Source of the DNA: Salinisphaera sp002433465
GTDB lineage: Bacteria > Pseudomonadota > Gammaproteobacteria > Nevskiales > Salinisphaeraceae
Assembly: GCF_040361435.1 (NCBI RefSeq)
Contig: NZ_APNL01000013.1
Coordinates: forward strand, 1 to 64,000
Length of the DNA stretch: 64,000 nt
Direction: 5' to 3'
Made by a program: the position numbers and the translations under genes. How positions within the stretch are numbered: the first letter of the stretch is position 1; every line of letters begins with the position of its first letter. Positions 24,730 to 33,376 of this stretch are shown piece after piece. The notes beneath the pieces were generated by a model. It saw only the letters and a program-made list of their open reading frames with translations. It did not search any database and was not told the origin of the DNA.

Positions 24730-26652
24730 ATGACACAGCCACACAGCGAAACCGTTCGCCGGGTTATTGACTCCGGCCAGGCCATGGCCCAAGAAAGCGG
24801 AGAGCGACTGATTCGCCAGTCTTGGCTGCGGTGCGCGCAAGAATATGGCCTGGAGCCCGAGCACAACCCCGGCATCCGTCAGGTAAGCGCAGGCTATCTG
24901 CAACAGCGCCGACAGCGGGTGGGCGAATATCTGGATATCGCGCGTACCGGGATGGACCAGCTCTATGGCCATATCGCGGGTCAGGGCTATACCACCATGC
25001 TGGCCGACAGCGACGGCATTACGCTGGAATGCCGCAGCGACGAGCGCGCCGACCCGGCACTGCGGGCGGCCGGGTTGCGTGAGGGTACCGTCTGGAATGA
25101 AAGCGTGGTCGGGACCAACGGCATTGGCACCTGTATTGCCGAGCAGCAAACGCTGACCTGCCATCGAACCGATCATTTCTATGCAGGCCATCTCGATCTG
25201 AGCTGTACTGCGGCCCCTCTCCATGATCCCTATGGTCGTGTCGCTGCGGTACTGGATATATCCGCGTTGTCGGTGCCGGGCGCGCGCGCCGGCCAGCAGC
25301 TGGCCTGGCATCTGACTTCGCTGTATGCGCGGCTGATCGAAGATAGCTATTTCAGCCATCACTTTAGCGATCACTGGCTACTGCGCCTGGGCCGCAATGC
25401 GGCGTTCGTGGACAATCATGCCGACCTGATCCTCGCGCTCGACGACGACGGCCTGATCGTGGGCGCGAACACCGGCGCACGTCAGATACTCCAGCCACCC
25501 AGCGGTCAAGACCCGGTAGGCCACGGGATCGGCGCGTTCTTCCGCGATGGCAACGCGCGTGTACACGCACTTAAAAAACGCCAGGACAGCGTACGTATTC
25601 GCAGCTGGAGCGACGACAACTTCCATGCGGCGATGTCGCAGCCGCGCCGCGCTGCCACGCGCGGGCGCGCAGCCCAAGCAAATGCACGCGCCGGCTCGCT
25701 ACAGGCCATCGCGGGCAACGACACCACAATGCAGCGCCTGATTGCACAGGCGACGCGCCTGGCGAGCAAGCCCATCGATCTGCTTATCCAGGGTGAAACC
25801 GGCTCCGGCAAGGAAGTGCTCGCTCGCGCATTGCACGCAGCCAGCGACCGCTCGAACGCTGCGTTCGTCGCTATCAACTGCGCCGCCCTGCCCGAGTCGC
25901 TGATCGAAAGCGAGCTGTTCGGCTACGCCCCCGGCACGTTTACCGGCGCACGCCAGCAGGGCATGAAGGGCCTGCTGCAACAGGCACAAGGCGGCACCCT
26001 GTTCCTGGACGAGATCGGTGACATGCCGGTGGCGCTACAGACACGCCTGCTGCGGGTGCTGGCCGAACGCGAAGTATTGCCGCTGGGCAGCGATACGCCG
26101 ATTGCGCTCGACGTGCGCTTCATTACCGCGACCCATCGTGATCTCACCACGCTGATCGCGGCGGGGAGCTTTCGCGAAGACCTCTACTACCGCCTGGCCG
26201 GCGGCACGTTATCGCTGCCTGCGCTACGCCAGCGCAGCGACGTCGACTGGCTGATCGACCGCCTGCTTGAAAACGAAGCCGAGGCGCTGGGGTGCCGCGC
26301 CCGCCTCAAGCCGGAGGTACGCGAGCGTCTGCTCGCCCACGACTGGCCCGGCAACATACGCGAGCTGCGTAACGTGCTGCGCTTCGCGCTCGCGCTGGCC
26401 GACGACGACGGCATCGATATGGCCGACCTGCCGGCCTCGCTCGCGACGACCGATACGGCCGTGCTGACCAACGAGCGAGTCACGCCGCCCACCGACGAAC
26501 AAACCGAGACACCGCGTGAACGCCTGCTCGCCCATCTGCGCGAGCAGGACTGGAATATTGCGCAGGTGGCGCGTGATCTATCCGTCGCCCGTTCGACCGT
26601 CTATCGGCGCATGGCCCGGCTGCAGATCGTCGACCCTCGATACCGGCACTAG
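24730..26652 (+). CDS. AcoR-type sigma-54-dependent activator
   Basis: Enhancer-binding protein of 640 residues. N-terminal GAF/PAS sensor region (about 70-300; SVVGTNGIGTCIAEQQTL, CTAAPLHDPYGRVAAVLDIS), AAA+ domain from about 335 with Walker A GETGSGKE (about 354), sigma-54 contact loop GTFTGA (about 401; the usual motif is GAFTGA) and Walker B GGTLFLDEIGDMP, and a Fis-type helix-turn-helix at the C-terminus (WNIAQVARDLSVARSTVYRRM). AcoR-type proteins activate catabolism of acetoin, alcohols or glycerol. The convergent genes beyond the MITE are a PQQ dehydrogenase, aldehyde dehydrogenase and dihydroxyacetone kinase, with a sigma-54 promoter and enhancer-like repeats, so these are its likely targets. 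Start chosen at the ATG matching family N-termini; a TTG 66 bp upstream is also open. Confidence 0.92.
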   Translation: MTQPHSETVRRVIDSGQAMAQESGERLIRQSWLRCAQEYGLEPEHNPGIRQVSAGYLQQRRQRVGEYLDIARTGMDQLYGHIAGQGYTTMLADSDGITLECRSDERADPALRAAGLREGTVWNESVVGTNGIGTCIAEQQTLTCHRTDHFYAGHLDLSCTAAPLHDPYGRVAAVLDISALSVPGARAGQQLAWHLTSLYARLIEDSYFSHHFSDHWLLRLGRNAAFVDNHADLILALDDDGLIVGANTGARQILQPPSGQDPVGHGIGAFFRDGNARVHALKKRQDSVRIRSWSDDNFHAAMSQPRRAATRGRAAQANARAGSLQAIAGNDTTMQRLIAQATRLASKPIDLLIQGETGSGKEVLARALHAASDRSNAAFVAINCAALPESLIESELFGYAPGTFTGARQQGMKGLLQQAQGGTLFLDEIGDMPVALQTRLLRVLAEREVLPLGSDTPIALDVRFITATHRDLTTLIAAGSFREDLYYRLAGGTLSLPALRQRSDVDWLIDRLLENEAEALGCRARLKPEVRERLLAHDWPGNIRELRNVLRFALALADDDGIDMADLPASLATTDTAVLTNERVTPPTDEQTETPRERLLAHLREQDWNIAQVARDLSVARSTVYRRMARLQIVDPRYRH

Positions 26653-26685
26653 ATACAGCGGCAACCGCCATTGCTGTACGCATGA

Positions 26686-26714
26686 AAAAGGCCGCGTCGG
26701 ATGACGCGGCCTTT
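26686..26714 (+). terminator. Rho-independent terminator after the AcoR-type gene
   Basis: AAAAAGGCCGCGTC, a short loop, GACGCGGCCTTTGTT: a perfect 10-bp-plus stem flanked by A and T runs, 34 bp after the stop. Confidence 0.85.
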
Positions 26715-26722
26715 GTTGCTAA

Positions 26723-26995
26723 GGAACCTCTGATCTATTCATCCACGGTCGCGTTTGAGTCCCAAAAGGCCGCGATACAAGGCGCATGGCGCCGCGTCAT
26801 AGCCACTCTATGATCCAGCCATGCAACGCCGTAGCGCGGCCTTTTGGGCCAAACCGCTTAGCGGCCGGGCTTTTGCGCGCGCCTGAGCGGCGTTGCCGCT
26901 CGCTTATTTGCATTCAGCAAACGGCGCCCGCCGCGTCTTGCCAAACGCGCGCAAAAGACACCGGCGCGACCGTAGATGAATAGATCAGAGGTTCC
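26723..26995 (+). mobile_element. MITE family A, copy 1 (273 bp)
   Basis: Non-coding element beginning GGAACCTCTGATCTATTCAT and ending with its reverse complement, about 30-bp terminal inverted repeats with two mismatches. It is flanked by CTAA at 26719-26722 and 26996-26999, the target duplication expected of IS5-group transposases. The interior has no transposase and includes further complementary blocks (AAAGGCCGCG... / CGCGGCCTTTT). A second copy of the same length lies inverted at 41561-41833. Confidence 0.85.
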
Positions 26996-27010
26996 CTAAG
27001 AAACGCCCCT

Positions 27011-29167
27011 TTACTGGTCGTCGCTGTATTCCTCGTCGAGCAGATCGTTGGCCCGCTTGATGAGGTAGGCATGGATCTTTTCGATCTGTGCCGGCTCGAG
27101 CACCTCGGCATAGGACGGCATGCCCTTGCTCAGGCGCGCGCCCATCACGATCGCCTTGAACTGATCGTGGGTATCGGCCGACAGACGACGCAGATCCGGC
27201 GTCACGCCGCCGCTCGCGGCATTCATGCCGTGACACTGGCTGCAATGACCGTTCATCAGATCCTTGCCTTCGGCGATGTCCGCCGCGCTTGCCGTCTGCT
27301 CGGGCGGTTCCGGCTTGGCCAGCGGCGGGAAATCAGGCTCGGCCAGCTTCTCCTTGCCGCCGATCTTGAAGGTCAACACCTCGGCATACGGGCGCACACC
27401 GGCGTTCTTGGACTGGCCGCCCGCAAACGTGGAGAACGCGCCGCCCCAGCCCACCATGAAGGTGACGTACTGCTCGCCGCCGGCCATATAGGTCACCGGC
27501 GCGGCCATCACGCCGCTGTTGGCCGGCGATTCCCATAGCTTCTTGCCATCGGTGGCGCGATAGGCCACCACGCGACCGTCTGCCGTGCCCTCGAACACGA
27601 GATTGCCCGCGGTCGAGAGGGTGCCGCCGTTGAAGATGGTCTTGTGGGGTACTTCCCAGACTTTTTCCTGCTTGACCGGATCCCAGGCCAGCAGACCGCC
27701 GGTCCAGCGATCGGCCCAGGACTGCATTTCCTCGGCATCGTCGGACATGGCCGCGGCCTTGGTGCCGAGCTGGTAGAAGCCCTTCTGCGGTGTCCATTCC
27801 GGGTCCCGTACGTCTTCGTAGGTCACCTCGAAGTAGTGCTTGGGTATATAGACCAGGCCGGTATTCGGGTTGTAGGACATCGGCTGCCAGTCGTGACCGC
27901 CCCAGAAGCCGGGCTGTACGACGACCGGGCCGTCCTGCTCCCAGTACTTGGCGTGGTCGGTGAACACCGGCCGTCCGGTTTCCAGGTCCACTTTCTCGGC
28001 CCAGTTGACCGGCGCATATTTCTCGGCCGAGATTACCTTGCCGGTCTTGCGGTCGAGCACGTAGAAGAAGCCGTTCTTGGGCGCCTGCATGATCACTTCG
28101 CGTTTCTTGCCGTCGATTTCGAGATCGGCAAGGATCATGTGCTGGGTCGCGGTATAGTCCCAGGCGTCGCCCGGCGTGGTCTGGTAGTGCCAGACATACT
28201 CGCCGTTATCGGGGTTGATCGCCAGGATCGACGACAGGAACAGGTTGTCGCCCTTGGCATCGGAACGTGCCTTGTAATTCCACATCGAGCCGTTGCCGAC
28301 ACCGACATAAAGCAGGTTCAGGTCAGGATCGTAGGCCATGGAATCCCAGGCCGTGCCACCGCCGCCCTGCTCGATCCAGGCATCGCCGTGCCAGGTCTTG
28401 GCAGCCATTTCCAGCGCTTCGTTTTCCTGCGGCTTGGCCGGGTCGCCCGGCACGGTGAAAAAGCGCCAGGCCTTGTCGCCGGTTTCGGTATCGTAGGCGG
28501 TGATATAGCCGCGTACGCCGAACTCGGCGCCGCTGTTGCCGATGATCACCTTGTCCTTGACGATACGCGGCGCACCGGTAATGCCGTAGCTGCGATCGTG
28601 ATCGATGATCGTATCGACCGACCAGACTTCCTTGCCGCTGGCGGCATCGATGGCCACCATGCGCCCGTCCAGCGTGCCGAGAAAGACCTTGCCTTTCCAT
28701 ACGGCCACGCCGCGGTTGACCACGCCGCAGCAAAAACTGGCCGCCTTGGTGCGATCGACCTTCGGGTCGTGCTTCCACAGCAGTTCACCGGAGGCGGCAT
28801 CGAAGGCATATACGATGCTGTAGGCGCCGGTGGTGTACATCACGCCGTCGACCACGATCGGCGTGGCCTCGACGCCGCGATCGACGTCCAGCTTGTATTG
28901 CCAGGTCAGACCCAGCTCATCGACATTCTCGTCGTTGATGTCGTCCAGCGGGCTGTAGCGCTGTTCGTCGTAGGTCCGGCCGGTGCTCATCCAGTTGCCG
29001 GGTTCCTTGTCGGCATTGATGATGCGCTCGCCGTCGACATCGGCCGGCCCGCGGGCGCCGCTGCCGGTTTCGGCAAACGCCACGGGCTGGCAGAACGCGA
29101 ACAACGCCAGGGCGAGCCCGGTATGACGTCGCCAGGCATGCGACGGGTGGAATCTCTGCGTATTCAT
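27011..29167 (-). CDS. PQQ-dependent quinohemoprotein alcohol dehydrogenase
   Basis: Periplasmic enzyme of 718 residues. The frame stays open upstream, but the ATG at 29167 has GAGGAG at correct spacing and starts the signal peptide (cleaved near VAFA-ETG). Beta-propeller PQQ domain with tryptophan-docking repeats (NWMSTGRTYDEQRYSPLDDIN; WAYQ/WSVDTI blades), the adjacent-cysteine pair in ASFCCGVVNRG (about residue 145) that stacks on PQQ, and a C-terminal cytochrome c domain with heme site CSQCH at 642-646. That is the type II quinohemoprotein ethanol-dehydrogenase layout: primary or secondary alcohols (possibly glycerol) are oxidised to aldehydes/ketones with electrons passing through heme c. 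Second gene of an operon after an aldehyde dehydrogenase (22 bp gap). No pqq biosynthesis genes in the window. Confidence 0.93.
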   Translation of the reverse strand: MNTQRFHPSHAWRRHTGLALALFAFCQPVAFAETGSGARGPADVDGERIINADKEPGNWMSTGRTYDEQRYSPLDDINDENVDELGLTWQYKLDVDRGVEATPIVVDGVMYTTGAYSIVYAFDAASGELLWKHDPKVDRTKAASFCCGVVNRGVAVWKGKVFLGTLDGRMVAIDAASGKEVWSVDTIIDHDRSYGITGAPRIVKDKVIIGNSGAEFGVRGYITAYDTETGDKAWRFFTVPGDPAKPQENEALEMAAKTWHGDAWIEQGGGGTAWDSMAYDPDLNLLYVGVGNGSMWNYKARSDAKGDNLFLSSILAINPDNGEYVWHYQTTPGDAWDYTATQHMILADLEIDGKKREVIMQAPKNGFFYVLDRKTGKVISAEKYAPVNWAEKVDLETGRPVFTDHAKYWEQDGPVVVQPGFWGGHDWQPMSYNPNTGLVYIPKHYFEVTYEDVRDPEWTPQKGFYQLGTKAAAMSDDAEEMQSWADRWTGGLLAWDPVKQEKVWEVPHKTIFNGGTLSTAGNLVFEGTADGRVVAYRATDGKKLWESPANSGVMAAPVTYMAGGEQYVTFMVGWGGAFSTFAGGQSKNAGVRPYAEVLTFKIGGKEKLAEPDFPPLAKPEPPEQTASAADIAEGKDLMNGHCSQCHGMNAASGGVTPDLRRLSADTHDQFKAIVMGARLSKGMPSYAEVLEPAQIEKIHAYLIKRANDLLDEEYSDDQ

Positions 29168-29189
29168 ATTGTTGTTTCTCCTCGGTGCG

Positions 29190-30635
29190 TTAGCCGTGCT
29201 GCATGTAGACGACGTGCGTCTCCATGAACTCGTAGAGGCCGTGCTTGCCGTCGGCACCGCCGATACCGGACTTGCGCCGGCCGGCATGAAAGCCCTGCAT
29301 GGCCTCGAAATTCTCGCGGTTGATATAGGTCTCGCCGTACTGCAGTCCGCGTACGGCCTGCATCGCGGCGTTGATGTTGGTGGTGTAGATCGACGAGGTG
29401 AGGCCGTAGTCGGAATCGTTGGCGAGCGCGATGGCTTCATCCAGCGAATCGACGGTCTGCATGGGCAGGACCGGGCCAAAGATCTCGTCGCGCATGATTG
29501 CCATGTCGGCGCGGCAATCGGTGAGCAGCGTGGGCAGATAGTGATAGCCCTGGCCCAGGTCGGCGGTCGTGCCGCCGGTGACCACGGTCGCGCCATCGGC
29601 CTTGGCCTGCTCGACCATGGCAGCGACCTTGTCCAGCCCGGCCTTGTTGATGAGTGGGCCCATGTCGAGCTCGTCCTCGGCTGACGGGTCGCCGTAGCGG
29701 GTCGCTTTCAAATGCGCCGCAATCTTCTCGGCCAGCGGCTCGGCAACGCTCTTCTCGACATAGATCCGCTCGGCGCAGTTGCAGACCTGGCCGGTATTGA
29801 TGGTGCGCGAATCGCAGATCGCTTTTGCGGCCAGATCGAGATCGGCGTCGGCCAGCACGATCGCCGGCGCCTTGCCGCCGAGTTCCAGATTCACCCGCGC
29901 CAGATTCGTCGCCGCCGTGGCCATGATCCGCGAGCCGGTCGCCACGCTGCCGGTGAAGGTGATCAGGCGTACGTCCGGGTGGGCACACAGCGCGTTACCG
30001 GTCACTGCACCGCGTCCACCCACGAGATTGAACACGCCCGCGGGCAAGTCGGTTTCTGCAACCAGCTTCGCGAACGCATAAGCATTGAGCGGCGTTTCCT
30101 CGCTGGGCTTGATGACCACGGTATTGCCCGTGACCAGCGCCGGCGCCATCTTGCGTGCGATCAGAAAGAAGGGGAAATTCCAGGGCAGGATGCCGGCCAC
30201 CACGCCCACAGGCTTGCGCAACAGGAAGATGCTTTCACCGGCACGATCGCTCTCGATGACCTCGCCCTCGATACGACGCGCCCACTCGGCCATGTAGTCG
30301 ATATAGTCCGCGGTGAAGTTGACTTCCACCTCGGCCAGTGCCCGTACCTTGCCCTGTTCGCGCACGATGATGTCGGCGAACTCGGCCACCCGCTCACGCA
30401 GTTTCGCGCTGATCTGGCGCAGATAACCGGCACGCTCGATCGCCGGACGCTTTTCCCAGGCCGGCTGGGCACGACGCGCAGCGGCCACGGCCGTATTCAC
30501 CACGTCTGCATCGCTATCGGGGATATGGCCGATGGTGGCCTGGGTGGCCGGGTTTTCGACCGCGATCGATTCGCCATGGACGGCCACGAAATGACCGTCG
30601 ATAAAATTCTGTTCGGGTTCTGCCGGCTTGCTCAT
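29190..30635 (-). CDS. NAD-dependent aldehyde dehydrogenase (AldA-like)
   Basis: 481-residue aldehyde dehydrogenase. The start at 30635 has AAGGAG 9 bp upstream. Visible are the oxyanion Asn (ILPWNFPFFL), the general-base Glu in VNLELGGKAP, the catalytic Cys in NTGQVCNCAERIYV, and the NAD-site FTGSVATGS. The sequence resembles lactaldehyde/glycolaldehyde dehydrogenase AldA more than betaine or succinate-semialdehyde enzymes. It leads the operon with the PQQ dehydrogenase and would oxidise the aldehyde product in the cytoplasm. A sigma-54 promoter (30816-30831) and enhancer-like repeats sit upstream. Confidence 0.92.
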   Translation of the reverse strand: MSKPAEPEQNFIDGHFVAVHGESIAVENPATQATIGHIPDSDADVVNTAVAAARRAQPAWEKRPAIERAGYLRQISAKLRERVAEFADIIVREQGKVRALAEVEVNFTADYIDYMAEWARRIEGEVIESDRAGESIFLLRKPVGVVAGILPWNFPFFLIARKMAPALVTGNTVVIKPSEETPLNAYAFAKLVAETDLPAGVFNLVGGRGAVTGNALCAHPDVRLITFTGSVATGSRIMATAATNLARVNLELGGKAPAIVLADADLDLAAKAICDSRTINTGQVCNCAERIYVEKSVAEPLAEKIAAHLKATRYGDPSAEDELDMGPLINKAGLDKVAAMVEQAKADGATVVTGGTTADLGQGYHYLPTLLTDCRADMAIMRDEIFGPVLPMQTVDSLDEAIALANDSDYGLTSSIYTTNINAAMQAVRGLQYGETYINRENFEAMQGFHAGRRKSGIGGADGKHGLYEFMETHVVYMQHG

Positions 30636-30815
30636 GGATAGCGCTCCTTGTCGAAAGAAGACGCTCGAGGGCGGGCATCGACGCACCGCCACAGCCGACG
30701 CGTCGACCGCTATCGCAGCCGAACAGACATCGCCGGGGCACGCCGTTTTGGGATCTCCTCGAACGCCATTTTTATGCGGCTGTCATACAGACCGCGTTTT
30801 ATTGATCACGACAGG

Positions 30816-30831
30816 AGCAAGCGGCATGCCA
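30816..30831 (-). promoter_or_regulatory. Sigma-54 promoter for the aldehyde dehydrogenase/PQQ dehydrogenase operon
   Basis: Minus strand TGGCATGCCGCTTGCT against the consensus TGGCACG-N4-TTGCW: a single mismatch, with GG and GC at the required spacing. The transcript would start near 30805, giving a leader of about 170 nt. Confidence 0.82.
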
Positions 30832-30952
30832 GCCGATCCGCGAACCCGCAGCAAGGCCAACGGGCACAACAAGAAAACAACCAGGCATCTGTTTTTAATG
30901 GATTTTTATAAATACGGGCGCCGCGTGACGCGAGCGCACCGGCACGCTACAG

Positions 30953-30969
30953 CTGTTGCATTGCGACAG
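30953..30969 (-). promoter_or_regulatory. Enhancer-like repeat UAS1
   Basis: CTGTTGCATTGCGACAG, an inverted repeat about 120 bp upstream of the sigma-54 promoter. It shares the AATGCAACAG half (on the reverse strand) with UAS2. Candidate AcoR-type binding site. Confidence 0.6.
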
Positions 30970-30983
30970 CCGCCGCGCGTCAC

Positions 30984-31004
30984 CTGTTGCGGCGAATGCA
31001 ACAG
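30984..31004 (-). promoter_or_regulatory. Enhancer-like repeat UAS2
   Basis: Perfect inverted repeat CTGTTGC - 7 bp - GCAACAG, about 155-175 bp upstream of the sigma-54 promoter and just beyond the dhaK stop. Its spacer and right arm nearly repeat in UAS3 before dhaK. Confidence 0.65.
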
Positions 31005-31021
31005 ATGACGCGCGACGAAAA

Positions 31022-32653
31022 CTAGCCCTCGGCCAACTGCTGCCAGACACGCGCGATTGCTTCGGCGCCCGGATCGGTGAGGTCGCGCAGGGCGTTTTCG
31101 GGCACATAGGCCGAGCGCCCGGCCCGGGCATGGGTCATGGATCGCGTCGCATCGGCCCCGGTGCGTGCCGATTTGGCAGCCGCCGACAGACCGCCGCCGT
31201 CGGCGAGGGCCTCGACCGCCGGAATCAACGCATCGAGCAGCGTGCGGTCGCCCGGGGCGGCGCCGCCGTAATGCTGCATGCGTTCGATACCGCGACCGAG
31301 TGCGCCGGCCCAGTCGCTGCCCTCGTCCAGCGCCGCGCCGGTGGCCGTGCACAGAATCGATAGCAGCACGCCGCTCGAGCCGCCCATGTCGCGGGCGAGA
31401 ATTTCACCGATTTCATAGGCCAGGCGTGCATCTTCGCCGCTCGACAGTGCCTGTGCCTGCAGGGCATCGCCGATCGCCCGGGCACCGGCGGCGAACGTGG
31501 TGCCGGTATCGCCGTCGCCGGCCTTGGCATCGAGCGCATCGAGTTCGTCCTTCGACTCGATCAGACGCTGTACGACGCCTTCGATGCGCTGTTCACGATC
31601 GGTGTCGCGCTTGCCAACCGGGTCGTCGGAAGCAGCACTCAGCTCGACATCGAAGGTGTCGATTGCCTGCGGGCGATACAGCCCGGGCCAAGCCGGCGCC
31701 GCCACCGCCGATTGCAGGGCCGTGACAAAGTCGTCTTCCGCGGCCAGCAGCGTTACCGAGAAACCGTGCATATCGAGCGAGGTCATCAAGGCAGCCGGGG
31801 CCACCACATGGGCCACGCGTTCGGCCGGCAGACGGGCCAGCAGTTCGTTGAAGAGCACGCCCATTTCCTGGGTCGCACAGCCGCCCAGATTGTTGAGCAT
31901 GACGAGCAGCGGCGTATCGGTGCCGGCGCGTTCGTTGATGGTTTCGAGCAACGGCTCGAGTACCAGCTGCATGGCATCGCCGGCATCCGCCGGATCGACC
32001 TCGCGTACGCCGGGTTCGTTATGGATGCCCAGACCCAGCTCCGCGCTGCGCCGGTCGATGGCATGGCCGGGCAACGTACAGCTCGACAGCGACAGCCCGA
32101 TCGAGCACAGGCCATCGCAGACGCGCTGGGCCATATCGGCCACGGTGTCGAGGTCCGCGCCGGACGCCGCATAGTGACCGGCGATCTTATGGACCAGCAC
32201 GGTCCCGGCCAGACCGCGTTTCTGGGTCGCATCCGACAAGGCGATATCGTCGGCGACGATCACGCTGCGCACGCGATAGCCTTCGCGGGTGGCGCGCTCG
32301 GCCGCCAGGCCGAAGTTGAGCCGGTCGCCGGTATAGTTCTTGATGACCAGCAGGCAGCCGGCCTCGCCGCAGGTCGCACGAATGGCGGCGAGCACCGCCT
32401 CCACGCTGGGCGAGGTAAAGATATCGCCGGCGATCGCGCCGGCGAGCATACCGTCGCCCACGAAGCCGGCATGCGACGGTTCATGCCCGGCGCCGCCACC
32501 GGACAGCACGGCAACCCGCGATTTGTCCCAGTCGCTATCGACCACGACGCGCACGCCGTGCGTTTCGGCACTGCGTTTGATCGGCGCGATCCGTGCCAGG
32601 CCGTCGATCGCCTCGTCGACGACCCGTTCGGGGGCGTTATAGAAAAAATCCAT
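31022..32653 (-). CDS. dhaK: Dihydroxyacetone kinase (fused DhaK-DhaL, ATP-dependent)
   Basis: Single-chain dihydroxyacetone kinase of 543 residues. DhaK domain about 1-325 with VLSGGGAGHEPSHAGFVGDG and the His of LGLGIHNEPG that binds the substrate covalently. DhaL domain from about 350 with the ATP/Mg acidic loop DAKAGDGDTGTTFAAGARAI and GGSSGVLLSI. It phosphorylates dihydroxyacetone or glyceraldehyde with ATP. The start at 32653 has GAGGAA upstream; longer forms are unsupported. It lies upstream of the aldehyde dehydrogenase operon but is separated from it by the sigma-54/UAS region, and has its own UAS-like repeat (32785-32807), so the three enzymes probably share one regulator. Confidence 0.93.
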   Translation of the reverse strand: MDFFYNAPERVVDEAIDGLARIAPIKRSAETHGVRVVVDSDWDKSRVAVLSGGGAGHEPSHAGFVGDGMLAGAIAGDIFTSPSVEAVLAAIRATCGEAGCLLVIKNYTGDRLNFGLAAERATREGYRVRSVIVADDIALSDATQKRGLAGTVLVHKIAGHYAASGADLDTVADMAQRVCDGLCSIGLSLSSCTLPGHAIDRRSAELGLGIHNEPGVREVDPADAGDAMQLVLEPLLETINERAGTDTPLLVMLNNLGGCATQEMGVLFNELLARLPAERVAHVVAPAALMTSLDMHGFSVTLLAAEDDFVTALQSAVAAPAWPGLYRPQAIDTFDVELSAASDDPVGKRDTDREQRIEGVVQRLIESKDELDALDAKAGDGDTGTTFAAGARAIGDALQAQALSSGEDARLAYEIGEILARDMGGSSGVLLSILCTATGAALDEGSDWAGALGRGIERMQHYGGAAPGDRTLLDALIPAVEALADGGGLSAAAKSARTGADATRSMTHARAGRSAYVPENALRDLTDPGAEAIARVWQQLAEG

Positions 32654-32700
32654 CTCGTATTCCTCACTTGGCTGACAGTCCCGTGCACGGGTGGGCGTTT

Positions 32701-32716
32701 CGCTCATCCGAGGCCA
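32701..32716 (-). promoter_or_regulatory. Weak sigma-54-like promoter before dhaK
   Basis: Minus strand TGGCCTCGGATGAGCG keeps GG and GC at the right 10-bp spacing and the TGGC block, but the -12 TTGC is GAGC. Position (about 37-nt leader) and the UAS 70-105 bp upstream are suitable. Low confidence on sequence alone. Confidence 0.35.
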
Positions 32717-32784
32717 TGCACAAGACGAACTGGCCCGGGCTTGCCTGTGGCACGCAGAGTTGTCTGTGCTGGACGACGGCGGGC

Positions 32785-32807
32785 CTGTTTTGCGGCGAAT
32801 TCAACAG
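32785..32807 (-). promoter_or_regulatory. Enhancer-like repeat UAS3 upstream of dhaK
   Basis: CTGTTTTGCGGCGAAT followed by TCAACAG. It shares TGCGGCGAAT-x-CAACAG with UAS2. Located about 130-155 bp before the dhaK start codon. Confidence 0.55.
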
Positions 32808-32923
32808 TCGTGAAAATTGGCGCGGCGTCGCTTGATTTATCCGACTACAACACCAGACTATGGGCCCGGACGCCACCCGCTATAGCAGCGTATCGACTGA
32901 CCGCAGACATTCCAGGAGCCGCC

Positions 32924-33286
32924 ATGCCGGCCTATTTCGACGACCGTATCGAGTTGCAGGCACATGGCGCGCTCCTGTGCGTGTACGCCGGCAGCCAGCA
33001 AATCGGGCACACCGAGCAGGCAATACGCCTGAGCGAACGCGGCTATGAAGATCGTTTCTATCTGCCCTGGGCGGCGATCGTGTCCGACTGCCTGCAGCGC
33101 TCGGACAAGCAGACGCATTGCCCGTACAAGGGCGATACGCGCTATTACCATGTGGTGATCGACGGCGTTTGCCACGAGAACGCGGGCTGGGTGTACCCGC
33201 AGCCACGCGTTGAAATGGCGGCCATCGCCGGGCGTATCGCCTTCGATCATCCGCAGATCAGGCTCGCAGGCGCCGAGCCCGCCTAG
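32924..33286 (+). CDS. DUF427-domain protein
   Basis: 120-residue single-domain protein with the DUF427 signatures RLSERGYEDRFYLPW, THCPYKGDTRYYHV and ENAGWVYPQPRVEMAAIAGRIAFD. The ATG at 32924 has AGGAG at the right distance; a much longer open frame across it is antisense to dhaK and not coding. DUF427 proteins are small, widespread and biochemically uncharacterised. Divergent from dhaK, 270 bp apart. Confidence 0.87.
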   Translation: MPAYFDDRIELQAHGALLCVYAGSQQIGHTEQAIRLSERGYEDRFYLPWAAIVSDCLQRSDKQTHCPYKGDTRYYHVVIDGVCHENAGWVYPQPRVEMAAIAGRIAFDHPQIRLAGAEPA

Positions 33287-33376
33287 CGCACCCGCGCTGC
33301 CCGATGCGCCGCCGCCACCGACGGCGTTCGCATCCAGTTGCAATTACTGTTTTCCCCCGTTTGTTTTGGTTCTCCG

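Noticed and set aside
26786..26983. 65-codon frame repeated at 41573-41770
   Set aside because: It is simply the interior of MITE family A; no ribosome site, and composition follows the inverted-repeat structure.
29168..29596. N-terminal extension of the PQQ dehydrogenase frame
   Set aside because: It overlaps the aldehyde dehydrogenase gene in another frame; a ribosome site and signal peptide start at 29167.
32748..32763. TGGCACG-like sigma-54 -24 element on the plus strand towards DUF427
   Set aside because: The -12 half (TTGT) is one base out of the obligatory spacing and lacks GC.
31712..33286. 524-codon frame on the plus strand ending in the DUF427 domain
   Set aside because: The first 400 codons are antisense to dhaK; only the final 120 codons from 32924 have a ribosome site and a known domain.
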